NCBI RefSeq assembly: GCF_004551525.1
Contig: NZ_SATR01000013.1
Location: 58,785 to 122,784, forward strand
Direction: 5' to 3'
Source: Vibrio ouci
GTDB taxonomy: Bacteria; Pseudomonadota; Gammaproteobacteria; Enterobacterales; Vibrionaceae
Length of the DNA: 64,000 bases
Shown here: positions 28,053-38,275 of the stretch, piece by piece
Numbering within the stretch: the first letter of the stretch is position 1
Layout of the letters: each line of letters starts with the position of its first letter
Notes under the pieces: generated by a model
Database searches by the model: none
What the model saw: only the letters and a program-made list of their open reading frames with translations
What the model was told of the DNA's origin: nothing
Program-made: the position numbers and the translations under genes

Positions 28053-28580
28053 GTGATTAACAAGATTCGCACCCAACTAGTTCAAAATGCCGCATCAATT
28101 TTGCGATCTCCAGTCCACTTATTGCCTCAAACTGTACAAAAAAAAGCCTTGCTTGAAGGGCTGAAAACCGTGTTTAAAGAAGCGTTAGAAGATGGTGACT
28201 TTGAGTTTCTTGAAGGTAAGTGGCTAAAAGTAGAAGTAAAAGATATGCAGCTAAGTTGGTTGATTAGCTATGAAAATGAACAAATTATCGTGGCAGATCA
28301 CGAAGTCAAAGAAGATGTGCTATTTAGCGGCAACCTCAATGACCTTGTTTTGATTGCTGGACGTAAAGAAGACCCAGATACTTTGTTCTTCCAACGCCGC
28401 TTAAAAATTGAAGGTGATACTGAGCTAGGGCTTGAAGTTAAAAACCTCATGGACAGTGTTGACCTCGAATCTTTACCAAAAGCATTACAAACTCTTCTAA
28501 ATCAACTAGCCGATTTTGTGCAAAAAGGCTTACAATCGCCAACAACACAAAAAGAGGTTGTAAATGCTTATTCGAACTGA
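28053..28580 (+). CDS. ubiT: O2-independent ubiquinone biosynthesis accessory factor UbiT (SCP2 domain)
   Basis: UbiT is the anaerobic counterpart of UbiJ, a lipid-binding SCP2-fold protein needed for quinone synthesis without oxygen. The 175 residues include EFLEGKWLKVEVKDMQLSW and the strongly conserved RKEDPDTLFFQRRLKIEGDTELGLEVKNLMD. The start codon is GTG with ACGGA upstream. The 3' end overlaps yhbS by 17 bases, so the two are translationally linked. It faces away from ubiUV across the GGDEF-EAL gene. Confidence 0.94.
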   Translation: MINKIRTQLVQNAASILRSPVHLLPQTVQKKALLEGLKTVFKEALEDGDFEFLEGKWLKVEVKDMQLSWLISYENEQIIVADHEVKEDVLFSGNLNDLVLIAGRKEDPDTLFFQRRLKIEGDTELGLEVKNLMDSVDLESLPKALQTLLNQLADFVQKGLQSPTTQKEVVNAYSN

Positions 28581-29067
28581 AGCGCCAGCGGATATACTGG
28601 CTATCGATAGATTGATAAAGTCTACGTTTGAGACCGAGGCCGAAGCCAACTTGGTGATGAAGCTGAGAGAAAATGGTCGTCGTACACTTTCCCTTGTTGC
28701 CTGTAGCGATGAAGGCGAAGTCGTTGGTTATGTGCTGTTTAGTCCAGTAACCATTGATGGTAGTGATCTTAATTGGCAGGGGTTGGCACCTCTAGCGGTA
28801 CATCAAGATTATCGTAACCAAGGTATTGCTGCTGAACTAGTAAAAGAGGGTTTCTCTTCTTTACTTGAGTTTGGTTACCCAGCTTGTGTGGTACTTGGCG
28901 ATCCTGCTTATTACGCTCGCTTTGGTTTTGAAAATAGTGCTAAGTTCAATATGCATTGCCAATGGGATGTGCCGGAAGGTGCCTTCCAAGTTGTAGCATT
29001 GGCAGAAGGTGAACTGGATGGCCATTCTGGCCTAATCGAGTACAGCCCTGAATTTTCAGGAATTTAG
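28564..29067 (+). CDS. yhbS: GNAT-family N-acetyltransferase YhbS
   Basis: This is a predicted acetyl-CoA-dependent N-acetyltransferase of 167 residues. The GNAT core is visible as LAPLAVHQDYRNQGIAAELVKEGF, carrying the R/Q-x-x-G-x-A pyrophosphate-binding loop, followed by CVVLGDPAYYARFGFENS, a stretch typical of the YhbS subgroup. AGAGG inside the end of ubiT serves the ATG. As in E. coli it is paired with ubiT; its substrate is unknown. Confidence 0.9.
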   Translation: MLIRTEAPADILAIDRLIKSTFETEAEANLVMKLRENGRRTLSLVACSDEGEVVGYVLFSPVTIDGSDLNWQGLAPLAVHQDYRNQGIAAELVKEGFSSLLEFGYPACVVLGDPAYYARFGFENSAKFNMHCQWDVPEGAFQVVALAEGELDGHSGLIEYSPEFSGI

Positions 29068-29087
29068 AACGCAATAATAGAGGGATG

Positions 29088-29117
29088 AAGGAAAAGTTAT
29101 ACTTTTGTCCTTTTTTT
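29088..29117 (+). terminator. terminator of the ubiT-yhbS unit
   Basis: AAGGA-AAAGT pairs with ACTTTTGTCCTT (with a small bulge), followed by T7. Confidence 0.65.
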
Positions 29118-29145
29118 GACCGCTTAAGTCTAAGTGCGTGCTTTT

Positions 29146-29174
29146 TTGAAAAAATCTACTTGTCAGCGTAATCG
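29146..29174 (+). promoter_or_regulatory. possible secG promoter
   Basis: TTGAAA (29146-29151) and a weak TAATCG (29169-29174) are 17 bases apart. In E. coli secG follows glmM; here it follows yhbS and a terminator, so it needs its own promoter in this roughly 220-base gap. Confidence 0.3.
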
Positions 29175-29290
29175 TGTTTCGCTAGTATTGCTCGGCCTTC
29201 GAAAAGGAGGTCGCTAGCCTTGTTCAAAAACACGATAAAAAGCGTTTTCGAGCGGCGCTGGCTCAACAATTTGGAACATAGGTGGAAATT

Positions 29291-29623
29291 ATGTTTACAG
29301 TTCTACTTGTGATTTACCTGTTGGCAGCGGTTGGTGTAATCGGCCTAGTGTTGATTCAACAAGGTAAAGGCGCAGATATGGGAGCCTCATTCGGTGCAGG
29401 CGCATCAAACACAGTGTTTGGCGCAAGCGGCTCAGGTAACTTCCTAACCCGAATGACTGCAATTTTTGCAACAGTATTTTTTATCCTTAGCTTAGTACTT
29501 GGTAATATGTCTACACATAAGACTGAGTCACAGTGGATAGACCCGACTCAAGGTCAGGTTATCCAGCAAGCTGACGATGCGAGTGAAATTCCAGCCCCTC
29601 AAGGCGAAGAAATTCCTCAATAA
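29291..29623 (+). CDS. secG: preprotein translocase subunit SecG
   Basis: SecG is the small auxiliary subunit of the SecYEG channel. The 110 residues have two transmembrane helices ([20 protein letters not shown] and [14 protein letters not shown]) linked by the conserved cytoplasmic loop [21 protein letters not shown]. The C-terminal tail is acidic and rich in Gln and Pro. ATG 29291 with GGTGGA upstream was chosen over the GTG at 29282. The leucine tRNA follows 29 bases downstream, as in E. coli secG-leuU. Confidence 0.96.
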   Translation: MFTVLLVIYLLAAVGVIGLVLIQQGKGADMGASFGAGASNTVFGASGSGNFLTRMTAIFATVFFILSLVLGNMSTHKTESQWIDPTQGQVIQQADDASEIPAPQGEEIPQ

Positions 29624-29652
29624 GCTATTCTAGCTTTTAGATAGATTTAGCT

Positions 29653-29736
29653 GCCGAGATGGTGAAATTGGTAGACACGCCAGCATGAGGTGCTGGTGCC
29701 TTAGGTGTGAGGGTTCGAGTCCCTCTCTCGGCACCA
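29653..29736 (+). tRNA. leuU: tRNA-Leu (anticodon GAG)
   Basis: The 84 bases fold as a class II tRNA: acceptor GCCGAGA / TCTCGGC, anticodon stem CCAGC / GCTGG with loop ATGAGGT (anticodon GAG), a variable arm, T-loop TTCGAGT, and encoded CCA at 29734-29736. The position after secG matches E. coli leuU. Confidence 0.96.
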
Positions 29737-29749
29737 TTGATTTACAAAC

Positions 29750-29777
29750 TTGTAAAACACCTTGGAGAGCGTATAAT
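29750..29777 (+). promoter_or_regulatory. metY operon promoter
   Basis: TTGTAA (29750-29755), a 16-base spacer and a perfect TATAAT (29772-29777) lie 15 bases before the mature initiator tRNA. This should drive metY and, by read-through, rimP-nusA-infB-rbfA-truB. Confidence 0.75.
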
Positions 29778-29792
29778 GCTCGACAAGTCGGA

Positions 29793-29869
<77 letters not shown>

Positions 29870-29910
29870 AATCCCTTTTCTTTTATAGATAGTGGATTAG
29901 GACAAGTTTG

Positions 29911-29955
29911 CGTAGTAGCAATACTACGAGTTAAACGGCATAGATATCGTTTAAC
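29911..29955 (+). other. two perfect hairpins in the metY trailer
   Basis: CGTAGTA-GCAA-TACTACG (29911-29928) is a seven-base stem with a GNRA tetraloop. GTTAAACG (29930-29937) pairs with CGTTTAAC (29948-29955). They lie between metY and the first terminator, with no reading frame. They could be processing or stability elements, or part of a small RNA ending at the terminator. Confidence 0.55.
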
Positions 29956-29973
29956 ATATCAGGGTCCAGCAAC

Positions 29974-30001
29974 AAAAACCCCGACTTTTCGGGGTTTTTT
30001 G
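29974..30001 (+). terminator. first terminator between metY and rimP
   Basis: The stem ACCCCGA / TCGGGGT with the loop CTTT, A5 before and T6 after. Confidence 0.9.
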
Positions 30002-30053
30002 TTATCTAAATTTCCTTAATTGGATGTTTGGAGCTTTGCTTGGAATTTAAATT

Positions 30054-30073
30054 GGGCTCTGAGCCCTTTTTTT
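30054..30073 (+). terminator. second terminator or attenuator just before rimP
   Basis: GGGC / GCCC around TCTGA, followed by T7, ends 18 bases before the rimP ATG. From memory, E. coli also has tandem partial terminators between metY and rimP that set read-through into nusA. Confidence 0.75.
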
Positions 30074-30091
30074 GTTTCTGGAGTGGTTAAA

Positions 30092-30547
30092 ATGACTGGT
30101 TTAGAAAGACAACTTACTGAAATGCTTGAAGCTCCTGTAGCAGCATCAGGTTATGAGTTAGTTGGATTAGAATTTATTCGCGCAGGCGAGCATTCAACGT
30201 TACGTATTTTCATCGATCACGAGAACGGCATTAATGTCGAAGATTGTGCTGAAGTTAGCCGCCAAGTAAGTGCGGTTATGGACGTTGAAGATCCAATCAC
30301 TGTGGCTTACAACCTTGAAGTGTCTTCACCAGGTTTAGAAAGACCTCTTTTCAAAGCTGCACACTATGAACAATTTATTGGTCACGAGGTAAGCATCGTT
30401 TTGAAGATGGCTGTTGGCAACCGTCGTAAGTGGAAAGGTGTAATCCACGCCGTCGATGGTGAGACAATCTCTGTTACTGTTGAAGGTAACGAAGAAGAGT
30501 TTGCTCTAAGCAACATCTCAAAAGCTAACCTGATCCCTAAATTTTAA
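30092..30547 (+). CDS. rimP: ribosome maturation factor RimP
   Basis: RimP assists 30S assembly (binding of S12 and neighbours). The 151 residues include [21 protein letters not shown], the highly conserved [21 protein letters not shown], and [20 protein letters not shown] before ATG 30092 fixes the start; the frame extends upstream through the terminator but without family similarity. It is the first protein gene of the nusA-infB operon and is followed by nusA after 24 bases. Confidence 0.97.
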   Translation: MTGLERQLTEMLEAPVAASGYELVGLEFIRAGEHSTLRIFIDHENGINVEDCAEVSRQVSAVMDVEDPITVAYNLEVSSPGLERPLFKAAHYEQFIGHEVSIVLKMAVGNRRKWKGVIHAVDGETISVTVEGNEEEFALSNISKANLIPKF

Positions 30548-30571
30548 TTAAAGTCTTAGAGGCTATTTAAA

Positions 30572-32059
30572 ATGAGTAAAGAAATTTTAGCGGTAGTAGA
30601 GGCGGTATCGAACGAAAAAGCGGTACCTCGTGAACGCATCTTTGAAGCCCTTGAAATTGCTCTAGCAACATCAACTAAGAAAAAACACGAAATGGAAATT
30701 GACGTTCGTGTTGAGATCGACCGTAAAACTGGTGAATTTGAAACTTTCCGTCGCTGGGAAGTAGTAGAAGTTGTAGAAAGCCCAACTAAAGAGATCTCTT
30801 TAGAAGCAGCTCAATACGAAGATCCAGAACTAAATGTTGGTGACTTTGTTGAAGATGATATTGAGTCAGTAACGTTTGACCGTATTACGACTCAAACGGC
30901 TAAGCAAGTTATCGTACAGAAAGTACGTGAAGCTGAGCGTGCTCAAATCGTAGAACAGTTCATCGACAACGAAGGTGAGCTAGTTACTGGTGTTGTTAAG
31001 AAAGTAAACCGTGAAACGGTTGTTCTTGACCTAGGTAACAACGCTGAAGCGGTTATCCTACGCGACGACCAACTTCCTCGTGAAAACTTCCGTCCAGGTG
31101 ACCGTGTTCGTGGTCTTCTGTACAAAGTTGCTCCAGAAGCTCGTGGCTTCCAGCTGTTCATCACACGTTCTAAGTCAGAAATGCTAGCTGAGCTATTCCG
31201 TGTTGAAGTACCAGAAATCGCTGAAGAAATCATCGAACTTAAAGGTGCGGCTCGTGATCCAGGTTCTCGCGCTAAAATCGCAGTTAAAACTAACGACAAG
31301 CGTATCGACCCTGTAGGTGCGTGTGTTGGTATGCGTGGTGCACGTGTACAAGCTGTATCTGGCGAACTTGGTGGTGAGCGTATCGATATCGTACTTTGGG
31401 ACGATAACCCAGCTCAATTTGTTATCAACGCAATGGCTCCTGCTGATGTTGCTTCTATCATTGTTGATGAAGATGCAAACGCAATGGACATCGCTGTTGA
31501 AGCAGACAACCTAGCGCAAGCTATCGGCCGTAACGGTCAAAACGTACGCCTAGCGTCTCAACTGACTGGTTGGGAACTAAACGTAATGACAGTTGAAGAT
31601 CTTCACAAGAAACACGCTGAAGAATCTCAAGCTGCAATCGAAAACTTCATGAAGCACCTCGACATCGAAGAAGACTTCGCTCAACTACTTGTTGAAGAAG
31701 GTTTCTCAACGCTAGAAGAAGTTGCTTACGTTCCTGTAAACGAGCTTCTTGAAGTTGATGGTCTAGACGAAGACCTAGTAGAAGAACTACGTAGTCGTGC
31801 TAAGAATGCACTAACCACTCTTGCGCTTGCACAAGAAGAGTCTTTCGAAGGTGTTGAGCCGGCAGAAGACCTACTAGGCCTAGAAGGTCTAGAGCGTGAG
31901 ATGGCATTTAAACTGGCAGCAAAAGGTGTAGCAACACTAGAAGACCTTGCTGATCAGGGTATCGACGATATTGAAGGTATCGAAGGTCTAACCGAAGAAC
32001 GTGCGGGTGAGCTAATCATGGCAGCTCGTAACATTTGTTGGTTCGGCGAAGACGCATAA
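30572..32059 (+). CDS. nusA: transcription termination/antitermination factor NusA
   Basis: NusA binds RNA polymerase and nascent RNA, affecting pausing, termination and antitermination. The 495 residues equal the E. coli length: an N-terminal polymerase-binding domain (1 to about 130), an S1 domain ([19 protein letters not shown]), two KH domains ([15 protein letters not shown] and [14 protein letters not shown]), and two C-terminal acidic helix-hairpin-helix repeats ([20 protein letters not shown] and [20 protein letters not shown]). infB starts 22 bases downstream. Confidence 0.98.
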   Translation: MSKEILAVVEAVSNEKAVPRERIFEALEIALATSTKKKHEMEIDVRVEIDRKTGEFETFRRWEVVEVVESPTKEISLEAAQYEDPELNVGDFVEDDIESVTFDRITTQTAKQVIVQKVREAERAQIVEQFIDNEGELVTGVVKKVNRETVVLDLGNNAEAVILRDDQLPRENFRPGDRVRGLLYKVAPEARGFQLFITRSKSEMLAELFRVEVPEIAEEIIELKGAARDPGSRAKIAVKTNDKRIDPVGACVGMRGARVQAVSGELGGERIDIVLWDDNPAQFVINAMAPADVASIIVDEDANAMDIAVEADNLAQAIGRNGQNVRLASQLTGWELNVMTVEDLHKKHAEESQAAIENFMKHLDIEEDFAQLLVEEGFSTLEEVAYVPVNELLEVDGLDEDLVEELRSRAKNALTTLALAQEESFEGVEPAEDLLGLEGLEREMAFKLAAKGVATLEDLADQGIDDIEGIEGLTEERAGELIMAARNICWFGEDA

Positions 32060-32081
32060 TTTTCAGCAAGGAGGAAGCGGC

Positions 32082-34769
32082 ATGACACAAATTACTGTTA
32101 AAGCACTGAGTGAAGAAATTGGAACTCCAGTGGACCGCTTATTAGAACAACTTGCTGACGCTGGTATGAAGAAAGCGAGTAGTGATCAAGTTTCTGACGA
32201 CGAGAAGCAGAAGCTTTTGACTCACCTTAAGAAAGAGCACGGTGACACTTCAGGTGAAACTGAGCCTACTCGCTTAACTCTACAGCGTAAAACTCGCAGC
32301 ACACTGAGCGTAAATGCAGGTGGCGGCAAGAGTAAGGATGTTCAAGTAGAAGTGCGTAAGAAGCGCACTTACGTGAAGCGCAGCACTATCGAAGACGAAG
32401 CAAAACGTGAAGCTGAGGAAGCAGCAAAGCGTGAAGCCGAAGAGCTTGCGAAACGTGAAGCTGAAGAGCTTGCAAAACGTGAAGCTGCAGACAAAGCACA
32501 ACGCGAGGCCGAAGAGAAAGCGAAACGAGAAGCGGATGCAAAACGTGACGCTGAAGAGAAGGCACAACGCGTACAAGCTGATAAGGCTAAGAAAGACATG
32601 AATGCAAAAAATGCAGAAGTGAATACTCAAGCGAAGAAAGAAGCTGACGAACTTAAGCGTCGTCAGGAAGAAGAAGCACAGCGCAAAGCAGAGCAAGAAG
32701 CTGCGAAGCTTGTTGAAGAAGCTCGTAAGCTAGCTGAAGAAAACGAAGCGCGCTGGACTGAAGAAGAGAAGAAGAAGAAAGAGTTAGAGAACTCTGACTA
32801 CCACGTAACGACTTCTACTTACGCTCGTGAAGCTGAAGATGCAGCTGACCGTAAAGAAGAAGGCGGCCGTCGTAAGAAGAAGAAAAAAGCTTCTAACAAC
32901 GATGACCAAGGTCGTGGTGGCCGTAACCAGCGTGGCGGCAGAAACCGCAACAAAGGTAAGCTAGCTAAACCAACTTCAATGCAACAAGGCTTCGATAAGA
33001 CAGCAACAGTAGCGAAAGCTGACGTTGCTATCGGCGAAACGATCGTTGTTTCAGAACTTGCTAACAAGATGTCTGTTAAAGGCACAGAAGTTATCAAAGT
33101 AATGATGAAGATGGGCGCAATGGCGACTATCAACCAAGTGATCGACCAAGAAACAGCAGCGCTTGTTGCTGAGGAAATGGGTCACAAGGTAATCCTACGT
33201 AAAGAGAACGAGCTAGAAGAAGCGGTACTATCAGATCGTGATAACAGCGCAGAAGCAGTGCCTCGTGCTCCAGTAGTAACTATCATGGGTCACGTAGACC
33301 ATGGTAAGACTTCTACACTTGACTACATCCGTAAAGCACACGTTGCTTCAGGTGAAGCGGGCGGTATCACACAGCACATCGGTGCATACCACGTTGAAAC
33401 TGATAACGGCATGATTACCTTCCTTGATACTCCTGGACACGCTGCGTTTACAGCAATGCGTGCTCGTGGTGCTCAAGCGACAGATATCGTTGTTCTAGTA
33501 GTAGCAGCCGATGATGGCGTAATGCCACAAACAATCGAAGCAATCCAGCACGCGAAAGCGGCAGGTGTTCCTCTGATTGTTGCTGTGAACAAGATCGATA
33601 AAGAAGACGCGAATCCAGATAACGTTAAGAACGAGCTAGCTCAATACGACGTTATTCCTGAAGAGTGGGGCGGTGAGAACATGTTCGTTCACATCTCTGC
33701 GAAACAGGGTACAAACATCGAAGGTCTTCTAGAAACTATCCTTCTACAATCTGAAGTTCTTGAACTGACAGCGGTTGAAGAAGGCATGGCGTCTGGTGTT
33801 GTTGTTGAATCTCGTCTAGATAAAGGTCGTGGTCCAGTTGCAACAGTACTTGTCCAGTCTGGTACTCTAAACAAAGGTGATATCTTACTTTGTGGTCAAG
33901 AATATGGCCGTGTTCGTGCAATGCGCGATGAAAATGGTAAAGAAATTACTTCAGCTGGTCCTTCTATCCCTGTCGAAATCATCGGTCTATCTGGTGTGCC
34001 ATCTTCAGGTGACGAAGCAACTGTAGTTCGTGATGAGCGTAAAGCTCGTGAAGTTGCAAACTACCGTCAAGGTAAATTCCGTGACGTGAAACTTGCTCGT
34101 CAGCAGAAATCTAAACTAGAGAACATGTTCTCTAACATGACCGCTGGTGAAGTTGCTGAACTGAACGTTGTGCTAAAAGCTGACGTTCAAGGTTCTGTTG
34201 AAGCAATCGCAGACTCGCTACTGAAACTGTCAACTGATGAAGTTAAAGTGAACATCGTAGGTTCTGGTGTTGGTGGTATTACTGAAACTGATGCAGTTCT
34301 TGCTGAAGCTTCAAACGCTATCATCCTTGGCTTTAACGTTCGTGCAGATGCTTCAGCGCGTCGTGCAATCGAATCAGCTAACGTTGACCTACGTTACTAC
34401 TCAATCATTTATCAATTGATTGATGAAGTTAAACAAGCAATGGGCGGTATGCTAGCTCCAGAATTCAAGCAAGAGATCATTGGTCTTGCTGAAGTTCGTG
34501 ACGTATTTAAGTCACCTAAGCTGGGCGCAATCGCTGGTTGTATGGTTACAGAAGGCACCATCAAGCGTAGCAACCCAATCCGTGTACTACGTGAAAACGT
34601 TGTTATCTACGAAGGTGAACTAGAGTCACTACGCCGTTTCAAAGACGACGTTCAAGAAGTTAAGAACGGCTACGAATGTGGTATCGGCGTTAAGAACTAC
34701 AACGATGTTCGCGTTGGCGACCAAATCGAAGTATTCGAAATCGTTGAAGTTAAACGTACTTTAGACTAA
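32082..34769 (+). CDS. infB: translation initiation factor IF-2
   Basis: IF-2 is the GTPase that places fMet-tRNA on the 30S subunit. The 895 residues comprise an N-terminal IF2N domain, a highly charged Ala/Glu/Lys/Arg helical linker (about 100-270) with degenerate KREAEE repeats, a second IF2N-like segment, the G domain ([18 protein letters not shown]), and the C-terminal beta-barrels binding initiator tRNA. AAGGAGG precedes the ATG. In E. coli shorter forms come from internal starts; I did not identify one here. Co-location with metY is notable, since both make initiation components. Confidence 0.98.
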   Translation: MTQITVKALSEEIGTPVDRLLEQLADAGMKKASSDQVSDDEKQKLLTHLKKEHGDTSGETEPTRLTLQRKTRSTLSVNAGGGKSKDVQVEVRKKRTYVKRSTIEDEAKREAEEAAKREAEELAKREAEELAKREAADKAQREAEEKAKREADAKRDAEEKAQRVQADKAKKDMNAKNAEVNTQAKKEADELKRRQEEEAQRKAEQEAAKLVEEARKLAEENEARWTEEEKKKKELENSDYHVTTSTYAREAEDAADRKEEGGRRKKKKKASNNDDQGRGGRNQRGGRNRNKGKLAKPTSMQQGFDKTATVAKADVAIGETIVVSELANKMSVKGTEVIKVMMKMGAMATINQVIDQETAALVAEEMGHKVILRKENELEEAVLSDRDNSAEAVPRAPVVTIMGHVDHGKTSTLDYIRKAHVASGEAGGITQHIGAYHVETDNGMITFLDTPGHAAFTAMRARGAQATDIVVLVVAADDGVMPQTIEAIQHAKAAGVPLIVAVNKIDKEDANPDNVKNELAQYDVIPEEWGGENMFVHISAKQGTNIEGLLETILLQSEVLELTAVEEGMASGVVVESRLDKGRGPVATVLVQSGTLNKGDILLCGQEYGRVRAMRDENGKEITSAGPSIPVEIIGLSGVPSSGDEATVVRDERKAREVANYRQGKFRDVKLARQQKSKLENMFSNMTAGEVAELNVVLKADVQGSVEAIADSLLKLSTDEVKVNIVGSGVGGITETDAVLAEASNAIILGFNVRADASARRAIESANVDLRYYSIIYQLIDEVKQAMGGMLAPEFKQEIIGLAEVRDVFKSPKLGAIAGCMVTEGTIKRSNPIRVLRENVVIYEGELESLRRFKDDVQEVKNGYECGIGVKNYNDVRVGDQIEVFEIVEVKRTLD

Positions 34770-34778
34770 TTGACTATG

Positions 34779-34868
34779 ATTACTGGCTTACTCTTTGATG
34801 AATAAGCAGTAATTGGTTGTTGAATACGCCATGGGGGGCTGGAATTTATCCATCCCCCCATTCTTTCT
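34779..34868 (+). other. hairpins in the infB-rbfA gap
   Basis: ATTACTG-CTTA (34779-34790, one bulged G) pairs with TAAGCAGTAAT (34803-34813). ATGGGGGG (34831-34838) pairs with CCCCCCAT (34854-34861), followed by TCTTTCT. The second resembles a weak terminator and could lower rbfA-truB expression relative to infB, or stabilise the upstream mRNA. Confidence 0.55.
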
Positions 34869-34883
34869 AATAAGAGAAAAGAT

Positions 34884-35291
34884 ATGTCAAAAGAATTTAG
34901 CCGCACGCAGCGTGTTGCACAGCAGCTGCAAAAAGAACTTGCGATGATCCTTCAGCGCGAAGTTCGTGATTCTCGCCTAGGTATGGTGACCATCTCTGAT
35001 GTAGAAGTGTCACGTGACCTAGCTTACGCAAAAGTATTCGTTACTTTCCTATGCGTTGGCGAGCAAACGCCAGAATCTTGCCTAGAAGCACTGCGTGAGC
35101 ACGAAGTGCACATTCGTATGATGCTAGGTAAGCGCATTCGTCTACGTCTAACACCTGAAGTTCGTTTCTACTACGACAATACTCTTGTTGAGGGTATGCG
35201 TATGTCGAACCTTGTGTCTGAAGTGGTAAGCGAAGATAAGCGCAAGCAGCAAGATTCAGGTCGTGAAGAAGATCAGGCAGGTGAAGAGTAA
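34884..35291 (+). CDS. rbfA: 30S ribosome-binding factor RbfA
   Basis: RbfA is a KH-fold factor for late 16S rRNA 5'-end processing and cold growth. The 135 residues begin [29 protein letters not shown] and include [18 protein letters not shown] and [20 protein letters not shown]. The C-terminus is charged. The stop overlaps the truB start by one base (TAATG). Confidence 0.97.
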   Translation: MSKEFSRTQRVAQQLQKELAMILQREVRDSRLGMVTISDVEVSRDLAYAKVFVTFLCVGEQTPESCLEALREHEVHIRMMLGKRIRLRLTPEVRFYYDNTLVEGMRMSNLVSEVVSEDKRKQQDSGREEDQAGEE

Positions 35292-36241
35292 TGGCTCGTC
35301 GTCGTAAAGGTCGTCCAATTAATGGCGTTATCCTTCTGGATAAACCAACAGGCATTTCATCTAATGATGCACTGCAAAAAGTAAAGCGTGTTTATTTTGC
35401 AGAAAAAGCAGGTCATACCGGTGCTCTGGATCCCCTAGCGACAGGTATGCTGCCCATTTGTCTTGGTGAAGCAACCAAGTTTTCTCAATTCTTGCTCGAT
35501 TCAGATAAGCGTTACCGAGTGATTGCTAAGCTAGGTGAGCGCACTGATACATCAGATTCTGATGGTGAGGTTGTTGAGACTCGACCAGTCGATGTGTCGC
35601 TAGAGAAGCTAGAAGCATCTATCGATAAGTTCCGCGGTGAGTCTGACCAAGTACCTTCAATGTTTTCGGCATTGAAGTATCAAGGTAAGCCACTGTACGA
35701 ATATGCTCGTAAAGGCATTGAAGTTCCACGTGAATCTCGCAAGATTACGGTATATGAAATTGCGCTGCATCGCTTTGAAGGTGATGAAGTCGAGATGGAA
35801 GTTCACTGCTCTAAGGGCACTTACATTCGCACTATCGTGGATGACTTGGGTGAAATGCTTGGTTGTGGTGCTCATGTGACCATGCTTCGTCGCACTGGTG
35901 TTGCCAAATACCCTTACGAGAAGATGGTGACGCTTGAGCAGCTCAATGAACTACTTGAGCAAGCACACCGTGATGAAGTGGCACCAAAAGAGCTGCTTGA
36001 TCCGCTGTTATTGCCAATGGATACCGCAGTTGAAGATTTACCAGAGGTGAATTTGAATGCTGAGTTAACCAACTTAGTGCAGCACGGTATGCCAGTACAA
36101 GTATTAGGCGCGCCAGAAGGAACGCCTCTGCGTATGACTTCTGGTGAAGAGAAGCTCTTTATTGGTGTGGCAGAAGTCAATGGTGACGGTAAGGTTGCGC
36201 CTAAGCGTCTTGTTGTTTTCCGTGATGAAGCTGAGCAGTAA
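35291..36241 (+). CDS. truB: tRNA pseudouridine(55) synthase
   Basis: TruB makes pseudouridine 55 in the T-loop of tRNAs and also acts as a tRNA chaperone. The 316 residues include [14 protein letters not shown], the catalytic motif [15 protein letters not shown] (nucleophile Asp near 48), the thumb-loop region, [13 protein letters not shown], and a C-terminal PUA-like domain. It is translationally coupled to rbfA. In E. coli rpsO follows directly; here a terminator and a convergent DUF1499 gene follow, so the truB-rpsO linkage is broken. Confidence 0.98.
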   Translation: MARRRKGRPINGVILLDKPTGISSNDALQKVKRVYFAEKAGHTGALDPLATGMLPICLGEATKFSQFLLDSDKRYRVIAKLGERTDTSDSDGEVVETRPVDVSLEKLEASIDKFRGESDQVPSMFSALKYQGKPLYEYARKGIEVPRESRKITVYEIALHRFEGDEVEMEVHCSKGTYIRTIVDDLGEMLGCGAHVTMLRRTGVAKYPYEKMVTLEQLNELLEQAHRDEVAPKELLDPLLLPMDTAVEDLPEVNLNAELTNLVQHGMPVQVLGAPEGTPLRMTSGEEKLFIGVAEVNGDGKVAPKRLVVFRDEAEQ

Positions 36242-36257
36242 TTTGCTTTCCCGCTAA

Positions 36258-36290
36258 TTAAAAAACCGAAGTCTAGTGCTTCGGTTTTTT
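36258..36290. terminator. bidirectional terminator between truB and the DUF1499 gene
   Basis: The stem AAAACCGAAG / CTTCGGTTTT with the loop TCTAGTG, A6 before and T6 after. Confidence 0.92.
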
Positions 36291-36309
36291 GTCTCTAGCC
36301 ACTAAATAG

Positions 36310-36738
36310 CTACTCGATAAGGCCGCTTTGTTTTAGTTGTTCGCGTAGCTGATCGGCGCGTTTACGGTTGACGCCAAAATCTGAATAGCCAACACGTGAC
36401 TCCGAACGTACCACCAGTGTGCGACCGTCTATTTTCAACTCTAGGTCATCAACAAAGCGCATGATTCTCGAGGTGCACTCGATACGTAAGTAACCCCCTT
36501 CTTTGACCGCGGTTTTCGCCCCGGGTAGTTTAAGGGCTACTTCCTCGATGTTGTCGAGACTCGCATTTGCTGTCAGAGTAAAGGGAGCAAGCTGATATTT
36601 CTCGCGATTGTCTTGGGTCGAGACACAGTTAGGTTTGTCACCACATGGTGAAGCAGTACGATCCGTCATGGTTTGAACTCCTTGGCTGCAAGCGGTTAAA
36701 CCCAACATAGCGATGGAAAGGAGAGCTGCTTTCTTCAT
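36310..36738 (-). CDS. DUF1499 family lipoprotein
   Basis: This is a 142-residue protein with a lipoprotein signal (MKKAALLSIAMLGLTAC, Cys17). The mature part contains the DUF1499 signature CGDKPNCVSTQ near residues 32-42 and a later ECTSRIMRFVDDLELKIDG and RSESRVGYSDFGVNRKRADQLR. AGGAA precedes the ATG. The function of the family is not established. It lies alone between truB and gltD, with terminators on both sides. Confidence 0.85.
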   Translation of the reverse strand: MKKAALLSIAMLGLTACSQGVQTMTDRTASPCGDKPNCVSTQDNREKYQLAPFTLTANASLDNIEEVALKLPGAKTAVKEGGYLRIECTSRIMRFVDDLELKIDGRTLVVRSESRVGYSDFGVNRKRADQLREQLKQSGLIE

Positions 36739-36785
36739 GTTGAATTCCTGTTGGTTATTTTTGGCTTAATTATATGTAGCGCAAG

Positions 36786-36814
36786 AAAAAAGGATCCAAT
36801 TGTAGGATCCTTTT
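36786..36814 (-). terminator. terminator of the first gltBD operon
   Basis: The stem AAAAGGATCC / GGATCCTTTT with the loop AATTGTA; the minus-strand T-tract is formed by the A-run at 36786-36791. Confidence 0.85.
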
Positions 36815-36841
36815 GTGATGTTGATAGAGCTAAAAATCGAA

Positions 36842-38257
<1,416 letters not shown>

Positions 38258-38275
38258 CTATACATCCTCCATGAC

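Noticed and set aside
30020..30091. N-terminal extension of rimP
   Set aside because: It would translate through a terminator hairpin; the ATG at 30092 has a clear ribosome site and matches the family start.
32407..32696. Overlapping long frames inside infB on both strands
   Set aside because: They are shadows of the repetitive, charged, low-complexity IF-2 linker; codon pattern and homology support only the infB frame.
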